This document shows positions 1-6,981 of a stretch of 64,000 nt of DNA, one piece after another. Source of the stretch: Planktothrix rubescens CCAP 1459/22 (GTDB taxonomy: Bacteria > Cyanobacteriota > Cyanobacteriia > Cyanobacteriales > Microcoleaceae); contig LR882958.1 of the NCBI GenBank assembly GCA_904830895.1, forward strand, positions 3,798,001 through 3,862,000, given 5' to 3'. Within the stretch, counting starts at the first letter, position 1. Each line of letters begins with the position of its first letter. The translations under genes and the position numbers were made by a program. Under the pieces are notes generated by a model, which was not told the DNA's origin, searched no databases, and saw only the letters and a program-made list of their open reading frames with translations.

Positions 1-1136
1 TGATAAACTATTGTCTTTTCTTGATTCCCTTTTTCTGTTTTACTTTGGCTTTTTTTACTGGCTTTTTCTGTGCATTTTATTTCTTTTATTTCGTGATATT
101 TCCACGAATCTGATAACATTTTTATCCCAATCTCTGCATCCGCTATGCAAGCATACTCTTGTTTCAATAGCTTCCGCAGTGATGCTTTGGCGTTCTCTAA
201 CTGTTTTTCTACTTGCTCTGATATTTTTTTTAGGGCTGCTTTTTTCCTGGCTTCACTTTCTACTACTAACCATCTTTGTTTTATGTTTGCGTACTCACTT
301 GATTTCGTTGCTATTCTATATCCTTTTATTTGACTCTGCTCCCATTCTTCCTCTTCTATCTCTACAATCTTATTTTGCGCTTCTTTTATACTTAATGGTA
401 CTCTTGTTATCCATTTCATTCCTGCCATTGCTCCTATATTCTCTGCTGTGTATAATGCACTGTCTGCTACACATATTCCTTCAAATGTCCATTGCTTTTT
501 AAATTCTTTTAGTCTTTCTACAAATACGCTTTTATCATCGGCGTTTCCGTCATCTATTTTTAGATATAATGGCACATCTCCGTCTCCGCTTACTACCATA
601 TCTATTATAAATTGTTTCAGATCTGGTCTTTTATCTCTTGAGTATCCATGCACTATTTTTATGGCTTTCATTTCTTCTTCTATTTCCTGATTTTCTTCTT
701 CTTTACTTTTGTATTCTCCCTCTACTGATATCGAACTGCTATCTAGGTGTACGCTTTCCTTTTCTACTTGGAATTTTTGGGCGGCTTTTAGGGCTATTGC
801 TGTGAATAGATTTGTTGTTCCTACTTCATAATATTTATCTAATGCTCTCCCGATTCTGTCATCATTTAGTTGCTCTGCTATTACTCCTTCTCCTATTAAA
901 TGTTCTGTTGCTTTCCCTACGAAAAAGTTCTCGAATAGGTACAGCGGCGCGCTCAAAAACCCTAATCCATTCAAAATCATTGCTTTCATTACCTGTCCTG
1001 GGCTTATGGCTTCTTTTCCTCTTAATCCCACTTTTTTATTCACTTCTTCTACTAATTCCATCTCATCTATTACGCCTGCTACTATTCCTAAATGGTCTAA
1101 ATTCACGATTTCTATCGCTTCTAGGGGGTTTTTCAT
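1..1136 (-). CDS. IS1634-type transposase, 3' part beyond window edge
   Basis: I translated the minus strand from the ATG at 1136 to the window edge and found about 378 uninterrupted codons, so the gene looks intact but partial. Visible blocks are GLRGKEAISPGQVMKAMILN near residue 39, DDRIGRALDKYYEVG near 93, HLDSSSISVEGEY near 134, GDGDVPLYLKIDDGNADDKS near 184 and VADSALYTAENI near 226. These match the DDE transposases of the IS1634 family, which cut and paste their own element. A terminal-repeat candidate lies 120 bp upstream of the start (1257-1275) and a hairpin lies in the leader. The plus-strand frames here give only low-complexity hydrophobic translations and are shadows. Family assignment is by motif recognition; the exact IS name is not known. 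Confidence 0.85.
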   Translation of the reverse strand, partial: MKNPLEAIEIVNLDHLGIVAGVIDEMELVEEVNKKVGLRGKEAISPGQVMKAMILNGLGFLSAPLYLFENFFVGKATEHLIGEGVIAEQLNDDRIGRALDKYYEVGTTNLFTAIALKAAQKFQVEKESVHLDSSSISVEGEYKSKEEENQEIEEEMKAIKIVHGYSRDKRPDLKQFIIDMVVSGDGDVPLYLKIDDGNADDKSVFVERLKEFKKQWTFEGICVADSALYTAENIGAMAGMKWITRVPLSIKEAQNKIVEIEEEEWEQSQIKGYRIATKSSEYANIKQRWLVVESEARKKAALKKISEQVEKQLENAKASLRKLLKQEYACIADAEIGIKMLSDSWKYHEIKEIKCTEKASKKSQSKTEKGNQEKTIVY

Positions 1137-1182
1137 ATTTTTATTTGTTCAGCTACTCTAATTATTATTCTACATTGAAAAT

Positions 1183-1215
1183 AGCCCAAATGATTGCCAT
1201 ATAATGATTTGGGCT
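1183..1215. terminator. Bidirectional terminator-like hairpin in the transposase leader
   Basis: A 9-bp perfect stem (AGCCCAAAT at 1183-1191, ATTTGGGCT at 1207-1215) encloses a 15-nt loop. It is followed on the plus strand by TTTATTTATT and on the minus strand by ATTTTC. It sits between the element end and the transposase start. Hairpins in this position commonly shield IS transposases from outside transcription, which is the inferred role here. Confidence 0.5.
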
Positions 1216-1250
1216 TTTATTTATTCCAATTTAATTGGCAATTCAATTGG

Positions 1251-1275
1251 CTTAAATATCTGCGGAATGTGGGTT
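1251..1275 (+). repeat. Terminal inverted repeat of the left IS element
   Basis: This 25-nt sequence ends in TATCTGCGGAATGTGGGTT. Its perfect inverted copy is at 1893-1917, and a 19-nt direct copy is at 2079-2097. Lying 120 bp upstream of the transposase start, it is best read as the right end of the IS whose transposase runs off the window. Confidence 0.65.
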
Positions 1276-1302
1276 GAAAATCATTCAAAAGTCACAAGGT
1301 AG

Positions 1303-1322
1303 GGGCGAGGCGCGCCTCGCCC
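1303..1322. repeat. GC-rich perfect palindrome
   Basis: A perfect 20-nt palindrome, GGGCGAGGCG followed by CGCCTCGCCC, lies in an otherwise AT-rich stretch just outside the IS end and downstream of the small operon. Such hairpin-forming repeats are dispersed in filamentous cyanobacteria. It could also end transcription of the 87-aa gene, but there is no T-tract. Confidence 0.6.
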
Positions 1323-1353
1323 ATACAGGGGGATAACTTGATCATTAACAATA

Positions 1354-1617
1354 TTATTCTAACAATTCAGAATCAGGCAACTGTTCTAATTCTTCAGCAA
1401 TTAAAGTTTGCAAATCTTCGCCACAATGGGTTTGTAGATGAATCATTGCTGTCAATAATTCGGCTAAACTATCCCCCTTTTCACTATTGTTTAATTGGTT
1501 TCCTGTTTTAATTTTATCTAAAAGCTGAATGACTATTTGACATTCTTCGCCCAACTCCGTTAACAAGGTTTCCAAGGTTGAACTTTTAATAAAAGATTTG
1601 CGATCGCTAATTTGCAT
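1354..1617 (-). CDS. Hypothetical protein, second gene of a small operon
   Basis: This codes for an 87-residue soluble, acidic, probably all-helical protein rich in Leu and Glu (C-terminal EELEQLPDSELLE). I do not recognise a family. Its ATG shares one base with the stop of the upstream gene (TAATG), and an AGGAGG ribosome site lies inside the end of that gene, so the two are translationally coupled. The pair is flanked on both sides by copies of the same IS-type terminal repeat. A toxin-antitoxin role is conceivable from the size and overlap, but no toxin motif is visible and I do not claim it. Confidence 0.6.
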   Translation of the reverse strand: MQISDRKSFIKSSTLETLLTELGEECQIVIQLLDKIKTGNQLNNSEKGDSLAELLTAMIHLQTHCGEDLQTLIAEELEQLPDSELLE

Positions 1618-1805
1618 TATAACCTCCTAAGTCGTTTTAGTGCTTGTTGAACTCCTTTCTCAAAAGCGCGGATTTCTGTTTGCCAATGTTTAATTAATCC
1701 CTGATCAGGATAATCCTTTTGTAACTCCTTGTTGATTTTATCTTCATGTTCAGCAATTCTCCTTTGCAAACTACGAATTGCTTTTTTATGGTTTTGATTC
1801 CCCAT
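1617..1805 (-). CDS. Hypothetical coiled-coil protein, first gene of a small operon
   Basis: About 62 residues, very basic and helical, with heptad-like spacing (SLQRRIAEHEDKINKELQK) and an Arg/Leu-rich end (QALKRLRRL), suggesting a short coiled coil or a nucleic-acid- or partner-binding peptide. I chose the ATG at 1805. A TTG two codons upstream (1811) is possible but has no better ribosome site. The final codons double as the AGGAGG site of the next gene. The basic/acidic charge pairing of the two products would suit a complex, which is an inference. No family recognised. Confidence 0.5.
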   Translation of the reverse strand: MGNQNHKKAIRSLQRRIAEHEDKINKELQKDYPDQGLIKHWQTEIRAFEKGVQQALKRLRRL

Positions 1806-1827
1806 TGTCAAATTGATTATTTTGAAT

Positions 1828-1833
1828 ATTGTA
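1828..1833 (-). promoter_or_regulatory. Possible extended -10 promoter of the small operon
   Basis: On the minus strand TGCTACAAT is an extended -10 (TGn plus TACAAT) about 22 bp before the 62-aa gene. No convincing -35 was found, so this is tentative. Confidence 0.35.
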
Positions 1834-1892
1834 GCACAGGTTCATCTTGTATATCCCTCTTCTGTCACTCTTTGGTTTTTCCTATAATTAGT

Positions 1893-2097
1893 AACCCACA
1901 TTCCGCAGATATTTAAGCAAATCTAATTGAAGATAAAACTTAGTGAATAAATAGCAATTATTTATGTTTAGTTAAATAGCGGTAAACTAGCTATATAATT
2001 TGATAGTAAAGCCTCGGAAGTTCACCGAAAAATTGGAATGGGTTCCTATTTTTTAGAATTAGTGGAAAATTTGACCCCTATCTGCGGAATGTGGGTT
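1893..2097. mobile_element. 205-bp MITE-like element with 19-bp terminal inverted repeats
   Basis: The segment starts with AACCCACATTCCGCAGATA (1893-1911) and ends with its exact reverse complement (2079-2097). It has no coding capacity. The same terminal sequence lies at the end of the IS1634-type element at 1257-1275, so this looks like a non-autonomous derivative moved by that transposase. Flanking bases (..TTAGT and TTGAA..) show no clear target duplication. Its right end overlaps the 3' end of the thioesterase NRPS gene and supplies that gene's last codons and stop. Confidence 0.6.
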
Positions 2098-5000
2098 TGA
2101 ATATTTGGCATTGATGCAAACTTTTAACTGTTCGGCTAACACTTGAACATGGGGTTCCGCCATAATTGTGATATGATTACCTAACACATAATGAATATCC
2201 ACTGCTTCCGAAGAAAACTCACTCCAGCCGAGGGATAAATCCTCGGAACACTCAGCAACTAACTCACGATTGGGATCATCGGGTAAATCTTCGTTAGCGC
2301 GTAGAATCGTAATTTTGTTGGGATAAATTTGTTTAGGGAGATAATCAACTAGACATAAACAGCTAGTTTTATAGGCTTGTACAATATTTTCAAGTTGTGT
2401 AGTTTTCGCATTAGGAGGAAGCATATTCGCCATTTTAAAAAAGTTTAAAACGTATTTTAATTGTTCCTCTACGGTCAACGATTGAAGGGTTTCATAGGAA
2501 ATATCTACAGTTTTATCTAAATAAATTTCTATACCTTTGCTCACTTCCGCTAACCATCTCGCATGATCCCAATTAATATAATCAAGCAACATTTGCTTAT
2601 CTTTATAAGTTGGGGCTGAGGAATCAATTATGGCTAGTAATGCCACTTTTTGACCCTGCTTAACTAACTGTTGAGCCATTTCAAAAACCACATTTCCCCC
2701 ATAGGAATGTCCCCCTAAAAAGTAAGGCCCTTGGGGCTGTAAATCTTGCATGGCTTGAATATAAATACTAGCGATCGCCTCAATCTGAGTAATTGCTCCA
2801 AACTGTTGATAGAGATCATTTTCAAAACTATAAAAAGGCTGATCTTTTCCTAAATAACGTCCTAGATGGTAAAAATAAAAGGGTCGTCCTCCCGCCCCTG
2901 GAACACAGAAGAAAGGCGGCTTGGAACCATTGGGTTGAATGGGGACTAAACAAGACTCACTAGAGTTATCTGAATCGGTTTGGATAATGGTTGCTAATTG
3001 TTCAATAGTGGGGTTTTGAAACAGTGCTGTTAAGGCAATTTCTTTGCCAAACTGTTCCTTAATTTGGGTCGTTAAATAGGGAGCCAAAAGGGAGTGACCA
3101 CCAAGGTCAAAAAAGTTATCCCGAACGCCAATTTTGTCAATTTTTAAAACTTTTGACCAGATTTGTACTAGGCTTAATTCTAGCTGACTACGCGCTTCAA
3201 TGAATCTGTCTGAATCACTGGTGTTACTAGGAGCCTTTAACGCACGGCGATCAATTTTTCCGTTAGCGGTTAAGGGCAAAAATTCCAGCATCACAAAGGC
3301 ACTCGGAACCATGTAACCAGGCAATTTATGGGTCAGGAACTGACGCAAATCTTCGCTTGTCATTGTCACCCCTGACTTTGGCACAATGTAGGCAACTAAC
3401 CGCTTCTCTCCTGGATTGTCTTCACGAACAATCACACAAGCCGACTGTACATCTCCATTTTGACCGATTACAGCCTCAATTTCCCCCAATTCAATGCGAA
3501 AACCGCGAATTTTTACTTGATTGTCAATCCGCCCGATATATTCAATATTACCATCAGGCAAATAACGAGCTAAATCTCCCGTTTTATAAAGACGAGAATC
3601 TGGGTAATTACTAAAAGGATTAGGAATAAATTTCTCTTGGGTTAATTCGGGACGGTTAAGATAACCTCTGGCTAATCCTGCACCACCAATATGTAATTCT
3701 CCTACTACACCAATGGGAACGGGTTGCAGGTTTTTATCTAGCAAATAGATTTGGGTATTGGCGATCGCCTTACCAATGGGAATAGTTGTCGCTGTAGCGG
3801 GTAAGTTCTCCACTAAATACCAAGAAGAAAACGTCGTATTTTCCGTTGGCCCATAGACATGAAGCAACCGTTGCGGCGCACCTTTCGACCGTACCTCTTG
3901 TACCCATTTTGGCTCAACTGCTTCGCCCCCAAACAGTAAGCATCGTAAGCCACTAAAAGCTTGCGGAACTAAATTGGCTAACTGATTGAATAGGGCTGTC
4001 GTTAAAAATAAGACACTAATCTGGTTTTCCTTTAAACTTAGGGCAAACTCTTGGGGTGAGAGCAAAACTGATTTAGGGAGAATAATAATCTTAGCTCCGT
4101 TAAGCAAAGCTCCCCAAATTTCAAAAGTAGCTGCATCAAAAGCAATATTAGACGCTTGAACAACGCAATCATCAGTAGTGAACTGGATGTAATTGGTATT
4201 TAATACCAGGCGATTAACTGCTTGATGAGTTACGACAACCCCCTTGGGAGTTCCCGTAGAACCAGAAGTATAAATCACATAAGCCAAATTATCCGCAGAA
4301 ACCGCGCTATTAAAATTCTCTTGATTTGCTTGATTAATTTGTTCCCAATCTTTGTCTAAACAGACGACAATCGCCTCCTGATTTGGAAGAGAAGCAAGCA
4401 AAGATTCCTGAGTTAACAGTATTTTAACCTGAGTGTCTTGGAGCATGAAGCTAATGCGTTCCTTGGGATAATCTGGGTCAATGGGAACATAAGCACCTCC
4501 TGCTTTTAATATCCCCAACAATCCCACAATCATTTCTAAAGAACGTTCTATACAAATCGCCACTAGCTCGTCAGTTTCTAACCCTAAAGATTTTAGGTAA
4601 TGGGCTAATTGATTAGCACGACTATTTAATTCTGAATAGGTTAATTGTTGACCTTCAAAAACTACTGCTACAGAGTCGGGGTTGTGTTTTACCTGTTCTT
4701 CAAATAATTGATGAATACATTTATCCTGGGGATAATCTGTTTGAGTTTCGTTCCGGGATACCAACAATTGATGACGTTCTGCATCACTCAACATCGGTAA
4801 TTCAAAAATTCCCAGGCTGGGATTAGCGGCGATCGCGGTTAAGAGATTTTGAAAATGTTGCCCCATTTGGGTAATAGTGCCAGCAGTAAACAAATCCGTG
4901 CTATAGCACCAAACCGCATCTAAACTATCAGAAACTTCCCAAAAATTGACTTCTAAATCAAATCGAGCTTTAGTATCAATCGGTAAGGGCAAATTCTCTA

Positions 5001-6321
5001 TTTTTAAGCCCGACAAACTGCCTTCCGATTGGGGCGTATTTTGCAGAGAAAACATCACTTGTACCAAAGGATTACGGCTTAAATCGCGGTCTAATTGCAA
5101 CCTTTCTACTAACATTTCAAAGGGCAAATCTTGATGAGCATAGGCTGATAGGGTCGTTTGCTTTACTCTTTCTAATAACGCCAGAAAACTGGGATTTCCT
5201 GATAGATCGCCCCTTAAAGCCAAAGTATTAGCAAAAAAGCCCATCAATTTCTCGATCGCGGAACTATTCCGATTAGCGATCGGAGAACCCACCAACACAT
5301 CTAATTGACCACTATAACGAGAAATTAGAACAAAAAAAGCCGCCAGTAAAGTCATAAATAGGGTTGTCCCTGACTCTTGGCTCAACTGTTTGAGACGTTG
5401 GGTTAAGCCTCGATCTAGTCGAAAAACCGCCCCATCACCTCGGAAACTAGGAATGGGGGGACGGGGATAATCCGTCGGCAGTTCTAAGATAGTCGGCGCA
5501 TCTGTCAACTGTCCTCGCCAGTAATTAAGTTGACGCTCCAAGACTTCACCTGTGAGCCATTGACGTTGCCAGACAGAAAAATCGGCATACTGGATCGATA
5601 ATTCAGCGAGAGGGGAAGGCAAACCCTGGACAAAGGCCGCATAAAGTTGAGACAATTCACCAAAAAAGATGCTCAAAGACCAACCATCGTAAATAATATG
5701 GTGCATCTTCAACAGTAATACATACTCCTGGGAACTCAGTTTAAACAAGGTAAATTGTGCCAACGGTTCCCCCGCTAGATCGAAGGGTTTTAAGGAGAGG
5801 GCGATCGCCATTTCCCGCAGACACTCTGTTTGTTTTTCTGTTGATAAATCCTGTAAATCTTGGAGGGGTAAACTGACGGGGGAAGAGGGAGCAATGCGCT
5901 GAATGGGTTGCCCTTCTAACATCGGAAAAGTGGTTCTTAAAACTTCGTGACGGCGAATCAGTTCACTGAGACTTTGTTCTAAAGCAAACAGATTGAGGGT
6001 TCCTTCTAACCGTAGAGCTTCCAACAGATTATAGGAATGACTATCGGGAGAAAGTTGGTGTAGAAACCAGAGTCGCTGTTGAGCAAAAGAGAGGGGTAAA
6101 TCCTGATCCCGTGACACAGGAATAATCTCTAACTCAACAGTATTAGTAGGGATTTGTGCTGCTTTTAAAAAGTCCAGAATGTCAGTTTTTTGAGCCGCGA
6201 TCGCCGCTTTAATTTCCGTCGTCATGGCCCCCTTGGGAGCTTGATAACGGAGTTTTTCTTCTTCAATCCACAGTTTAATATCTAAACTCTTCAAATAAGA
6301 TAAAAATTCAACTACTTTCAC
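2059..6321 (-). CDS. ociC: Cyanopeptolin synthetase, final module with thioesterase (docking-C-A-PCP-TE)
   Basis: 1,420 residues that add the last residue and release the product by ring closure. Order: TubC-type docking domain (1-60), condensation domain with MHHIIYDG near 210, adenylation domain (about 540-1030), carrier with GGHS serine near 1077, thioesterase (about 1130-1400) with GGHSYGG near 1205 and GNH near the end. The A-domain pocket reads DAFFLGVTF(K), an Ile/Val-type code, which fits the Ile/Val that esterifies Thr in cyanopeptolins. The start is GTG; MKVVEFL aligns with the start of the 60-residue peptide encoded upstream. The last residues NPHSADRGQIFH are encoded by the end of a mobile element, so the native C-terminus has been replaced. 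The symbol follows the Planktothrix oci cluster by family resemblance. Confidence 0.88.
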   Translation of the reverse strand: MKVVEFLSYLKSLDIKLWIEEEKLRYQAPKGAMTTEIKAAIAAQKTDILDFLKAAQIPTNTVELEIIPVSRDQDLPLSFAQQRLWFLHQLSPDSHSYNLLEALRLEGTLNLFALEQSLSELIRRHEVLRTTFPMLEGQPIQRIAPSSPVSLPLQDLQDLSTEKQTECLREMAIALSLKPFDLAGEPLAQFTLFKLSSQEYVLLLKMHHIIYDGWSLSIFFGELSQLYAAFVQGLPSPLAELSIQYADFSVWQRQWLTGEVLERQLNYWRGQLTDAPTILELPTDYPRPPIPSFRGDGAVFRLDRGLTQRLKQLSQESGTTLFMTLLAAFFVLISRYSGQLDVLVGSPIANRNSSAIEKLMGFFANTLALRGDLSGNPSFLALLERVKQTTLSAYAHQDLPFEMLVERLQLDRDLSRNPLVQVMFSLQNTPQSEGSLSGLKIENLPLPIDTKARFDLEVNFWEVSDSLDAVWCYSTDLFTAGTITQMGQHFQNLLTAIAANPSLGIFELPMLSDAERHQLLVSRNETQTDYPQDKCIHQLFEEQVKHNPDSVAVVFEGQQLTYSELNSRANQLAHYLKSLGLETDELVAICIERSLEMIVGLLGILKAGGAYVPIDPDYPKERISFMLQDTQVKILLTQESLLASLPNQEAIVVCLDKDWEQINQANQENFNSAVSADNLAYVIYTSGSTGTPKGVVVTHQAVNRLVLNTNYIQFTTDDCVVQASNIAFDAATFEIWGALLNGAKIIILPKSVLLSPQEFALSLKENQISVLFLTTALFNQLANLVPQAFSGLRCLLFGGEAVEPKWVQEVRSKGAPQRLLHVYGPTENTTFSSWYLVENLPATATTIPIGKAIANTQIYLLDKNLQPVPIGVVGELHIGGAGLARGYLNRPELTQEKFIPNPFSNYPDSRLYKTGDLARYLPDGNIEYIGRIDNQVKIRGFRIELGEIEAVIGQNGDVQSACVIVREDNPGEKRLVAYIVPKSGVTMTSEDLRQFLTHKLPGYMVPSAFVMLEFLPLTANGKIDRRALKAPSNTSDSDRFIEARSQLELSLVQIWSKVLKIDKIGVRDNFFDLGGHSLLAPYLTTQIKEQFGKEIALTALFQNPTIEQLATIIQTDSDNSSESCLVPIQPNGSKPPFFCVPGAGGRPFYFYHLGRYLGKDQPFYSFENDLYQQFGAITQIEAIASIYIQAMQDLQPQGPYFLGGHSYGGNVVFEMAQQLVKQGQKVALLAIIDSSAPTYKDKQMLLDYINWDHARWLAEVSKGIEIYLDKTVDISYETLQSLTVEEQLKYVLNFFKMANMLPPNAKTTQLENIVQAYKTSCLCLVDYLPKQIYPNKITILRANEDLPDDPNRELVAECSEDLSLGWSEFSSEAVDIHYVLGNHITIMAEPHVQVLAEQLKVCINAKYSNPHSADRGQIFH

Positions 6322-6324
6322 TTA

Positions 6325-6354
6325 CCAATTGCCTCCCCAAGTTGTTGTTTAATT
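6325..6354 (-). repeat. 30-bp direct repeat, copy 1 (upstream of final NRPS gene)
   Basis: It begins CCAATTGCCTCCCCAAGTTG on the plus strand and matches 6806-6835 with two mismatches. The two copies bracket the SnoaL-like gene, marking the edges of the duplication that placed it here. It also carries the GGGGAGG ribosome site for the GTG start at 6321. Confidence 0.75.
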
Positions 6355-6397
6355 AGGTCTAAATCGCAGAATTTACTTTTAGGAAATCAAATGACCG

Positions 6398-6802
6398 CTA
6401 TATTGCTGGTCTAAAAAAGTAGCTTCGCCGAGTTTTAATTTTACCATTTTCAAAAGAATAAACATCGGCAAACATTTCATTAAGTTGGGAGCCATTTTTA
6501 TGTACACCAATAAACTGTCCCCAGCATGAACCATACTTCTCAGCGACAACAATCTTTTCAATGTGATGTTTCCCAGAGGAGATAACTCTATCATACTGAT
6601 AAAAATGTAGGAGTTTATCAATACCAATCAAATCCTGATAACCTGGACGCTGATAGATAATATCTTGGTCAAAATACTTGACTAATAACTCAAAATCAGA
6701 AGAATCAATAGCATCAAATAAACTAACGATTAATTCTTCCTGGGCTGTAATATTTTCAGAATTAATAGACTGATACTTGGTTAATACCTCCGTTGCGTTC
6801 AT
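6398..6802 (-). CDS. SnoaL/NTF2-like small protein inside the cyanopeptolin operon
   Basis: 134 residues from the ATG at 6802, which overlaps the stop of the preceding 60-residue gene (ATGA). A start at 6820 is in frame but lies inside that gene and is less likely. The pattern of an N-terminal helix pair (EELIVSLFDAIDSSDFELLV), DIIYQRPG, a central IDKLLHFY and a C-terminal strand set (NEMFADVYSFENGKIKTRRS) fits the SnoaL-like/NTF2 fold, which includes cyclases, isomerases and hydrolases. Its substrate is unknown. Position between the N-methylating synthetase and the terminating synthetase suggests tailoring of the peptide or of the Ahp residue, but this is only inference. It lies between 30-bp direct repeats, so it was probably acquired by insertion or duplication. 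Confidence 0.75.
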   Translation of the reverse strand: MNATEVLTKYQSINSENITAQEELIVSLFDAIDSSDFELLVKYFDQDIIYQRPGYQDLIGIDKLLHFYQYDRVISSGKHHIEKIVVAEKYGSCWGQFIGVHKNGSQLNEMFADVYSFENGKIKTRRSYFFRPAI

Positions 6803-6981
6803 TTCCCAATTGCCTCCCAAAGTTGTTGTTTGATTGTACTTAAAATGCGGGGTTCGCTCTTAGGATTAAAAAGTTCGGTCGTCATTATTCCCTGGGGTGA
6901 ACGATAGCGGAGCTTATCATTTTCAACCCAGATTTTAATCCCTAACCCGTTGAGATGAGCTAAAAATTCGACTGTTTTCAT
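6799..6981 (-). CDS. Free-standing TubC-type NRPS docking-domain peptide
   Basis: 60 residues. The first 36 (MKTVEFLAHLNGLGIKIWVE through MTTE) closely match the N-terminal docking domain of the final synthetase (MKVVEFLSYLKSLDIKLWIE). The remainder diverges and ends LSTIKQQLWEAIGK. TubC-type domains bind the acidic C-terminal tail of the previous synthetase. The gene overlaps the stop of the four-module synthetase by ATGA and its own stop overlaps the next start by ATGA, so it is in a coupled position. It may be the original start of the final synthetase, separated from it when the SnoaL-like gene entered. Whether it is expressed as a functional adaptor is unknown. Confidence 0.65.
   Translation of the reverse strand: MKTVEFLAHLNGLGIKIWVENDKLRYRSPQGIMTTELFNPKSEPRILSTIKQQLWEAIGK
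6806..6835 (-). repeat. 30-bp direct repeat, copy 2 (end of docking peptide gene)
   Basis: Copy of 6325-6354 with two mismatches. It encodes the TIKQQLWEAIG end of the docking peptide and carries the GGGAGG ribosome site for the SnoaL-like gene. Confidence 0.75.

Noticed and set aside
11-1204. Plus-strand frames predicting hydrophobic Leu/Phe/Ser-rich membrane proteins
   Set aside because: They are antisense to an uninterrupted IS1634-type transposase frame on the minus strand; the composition is that of a shadow.
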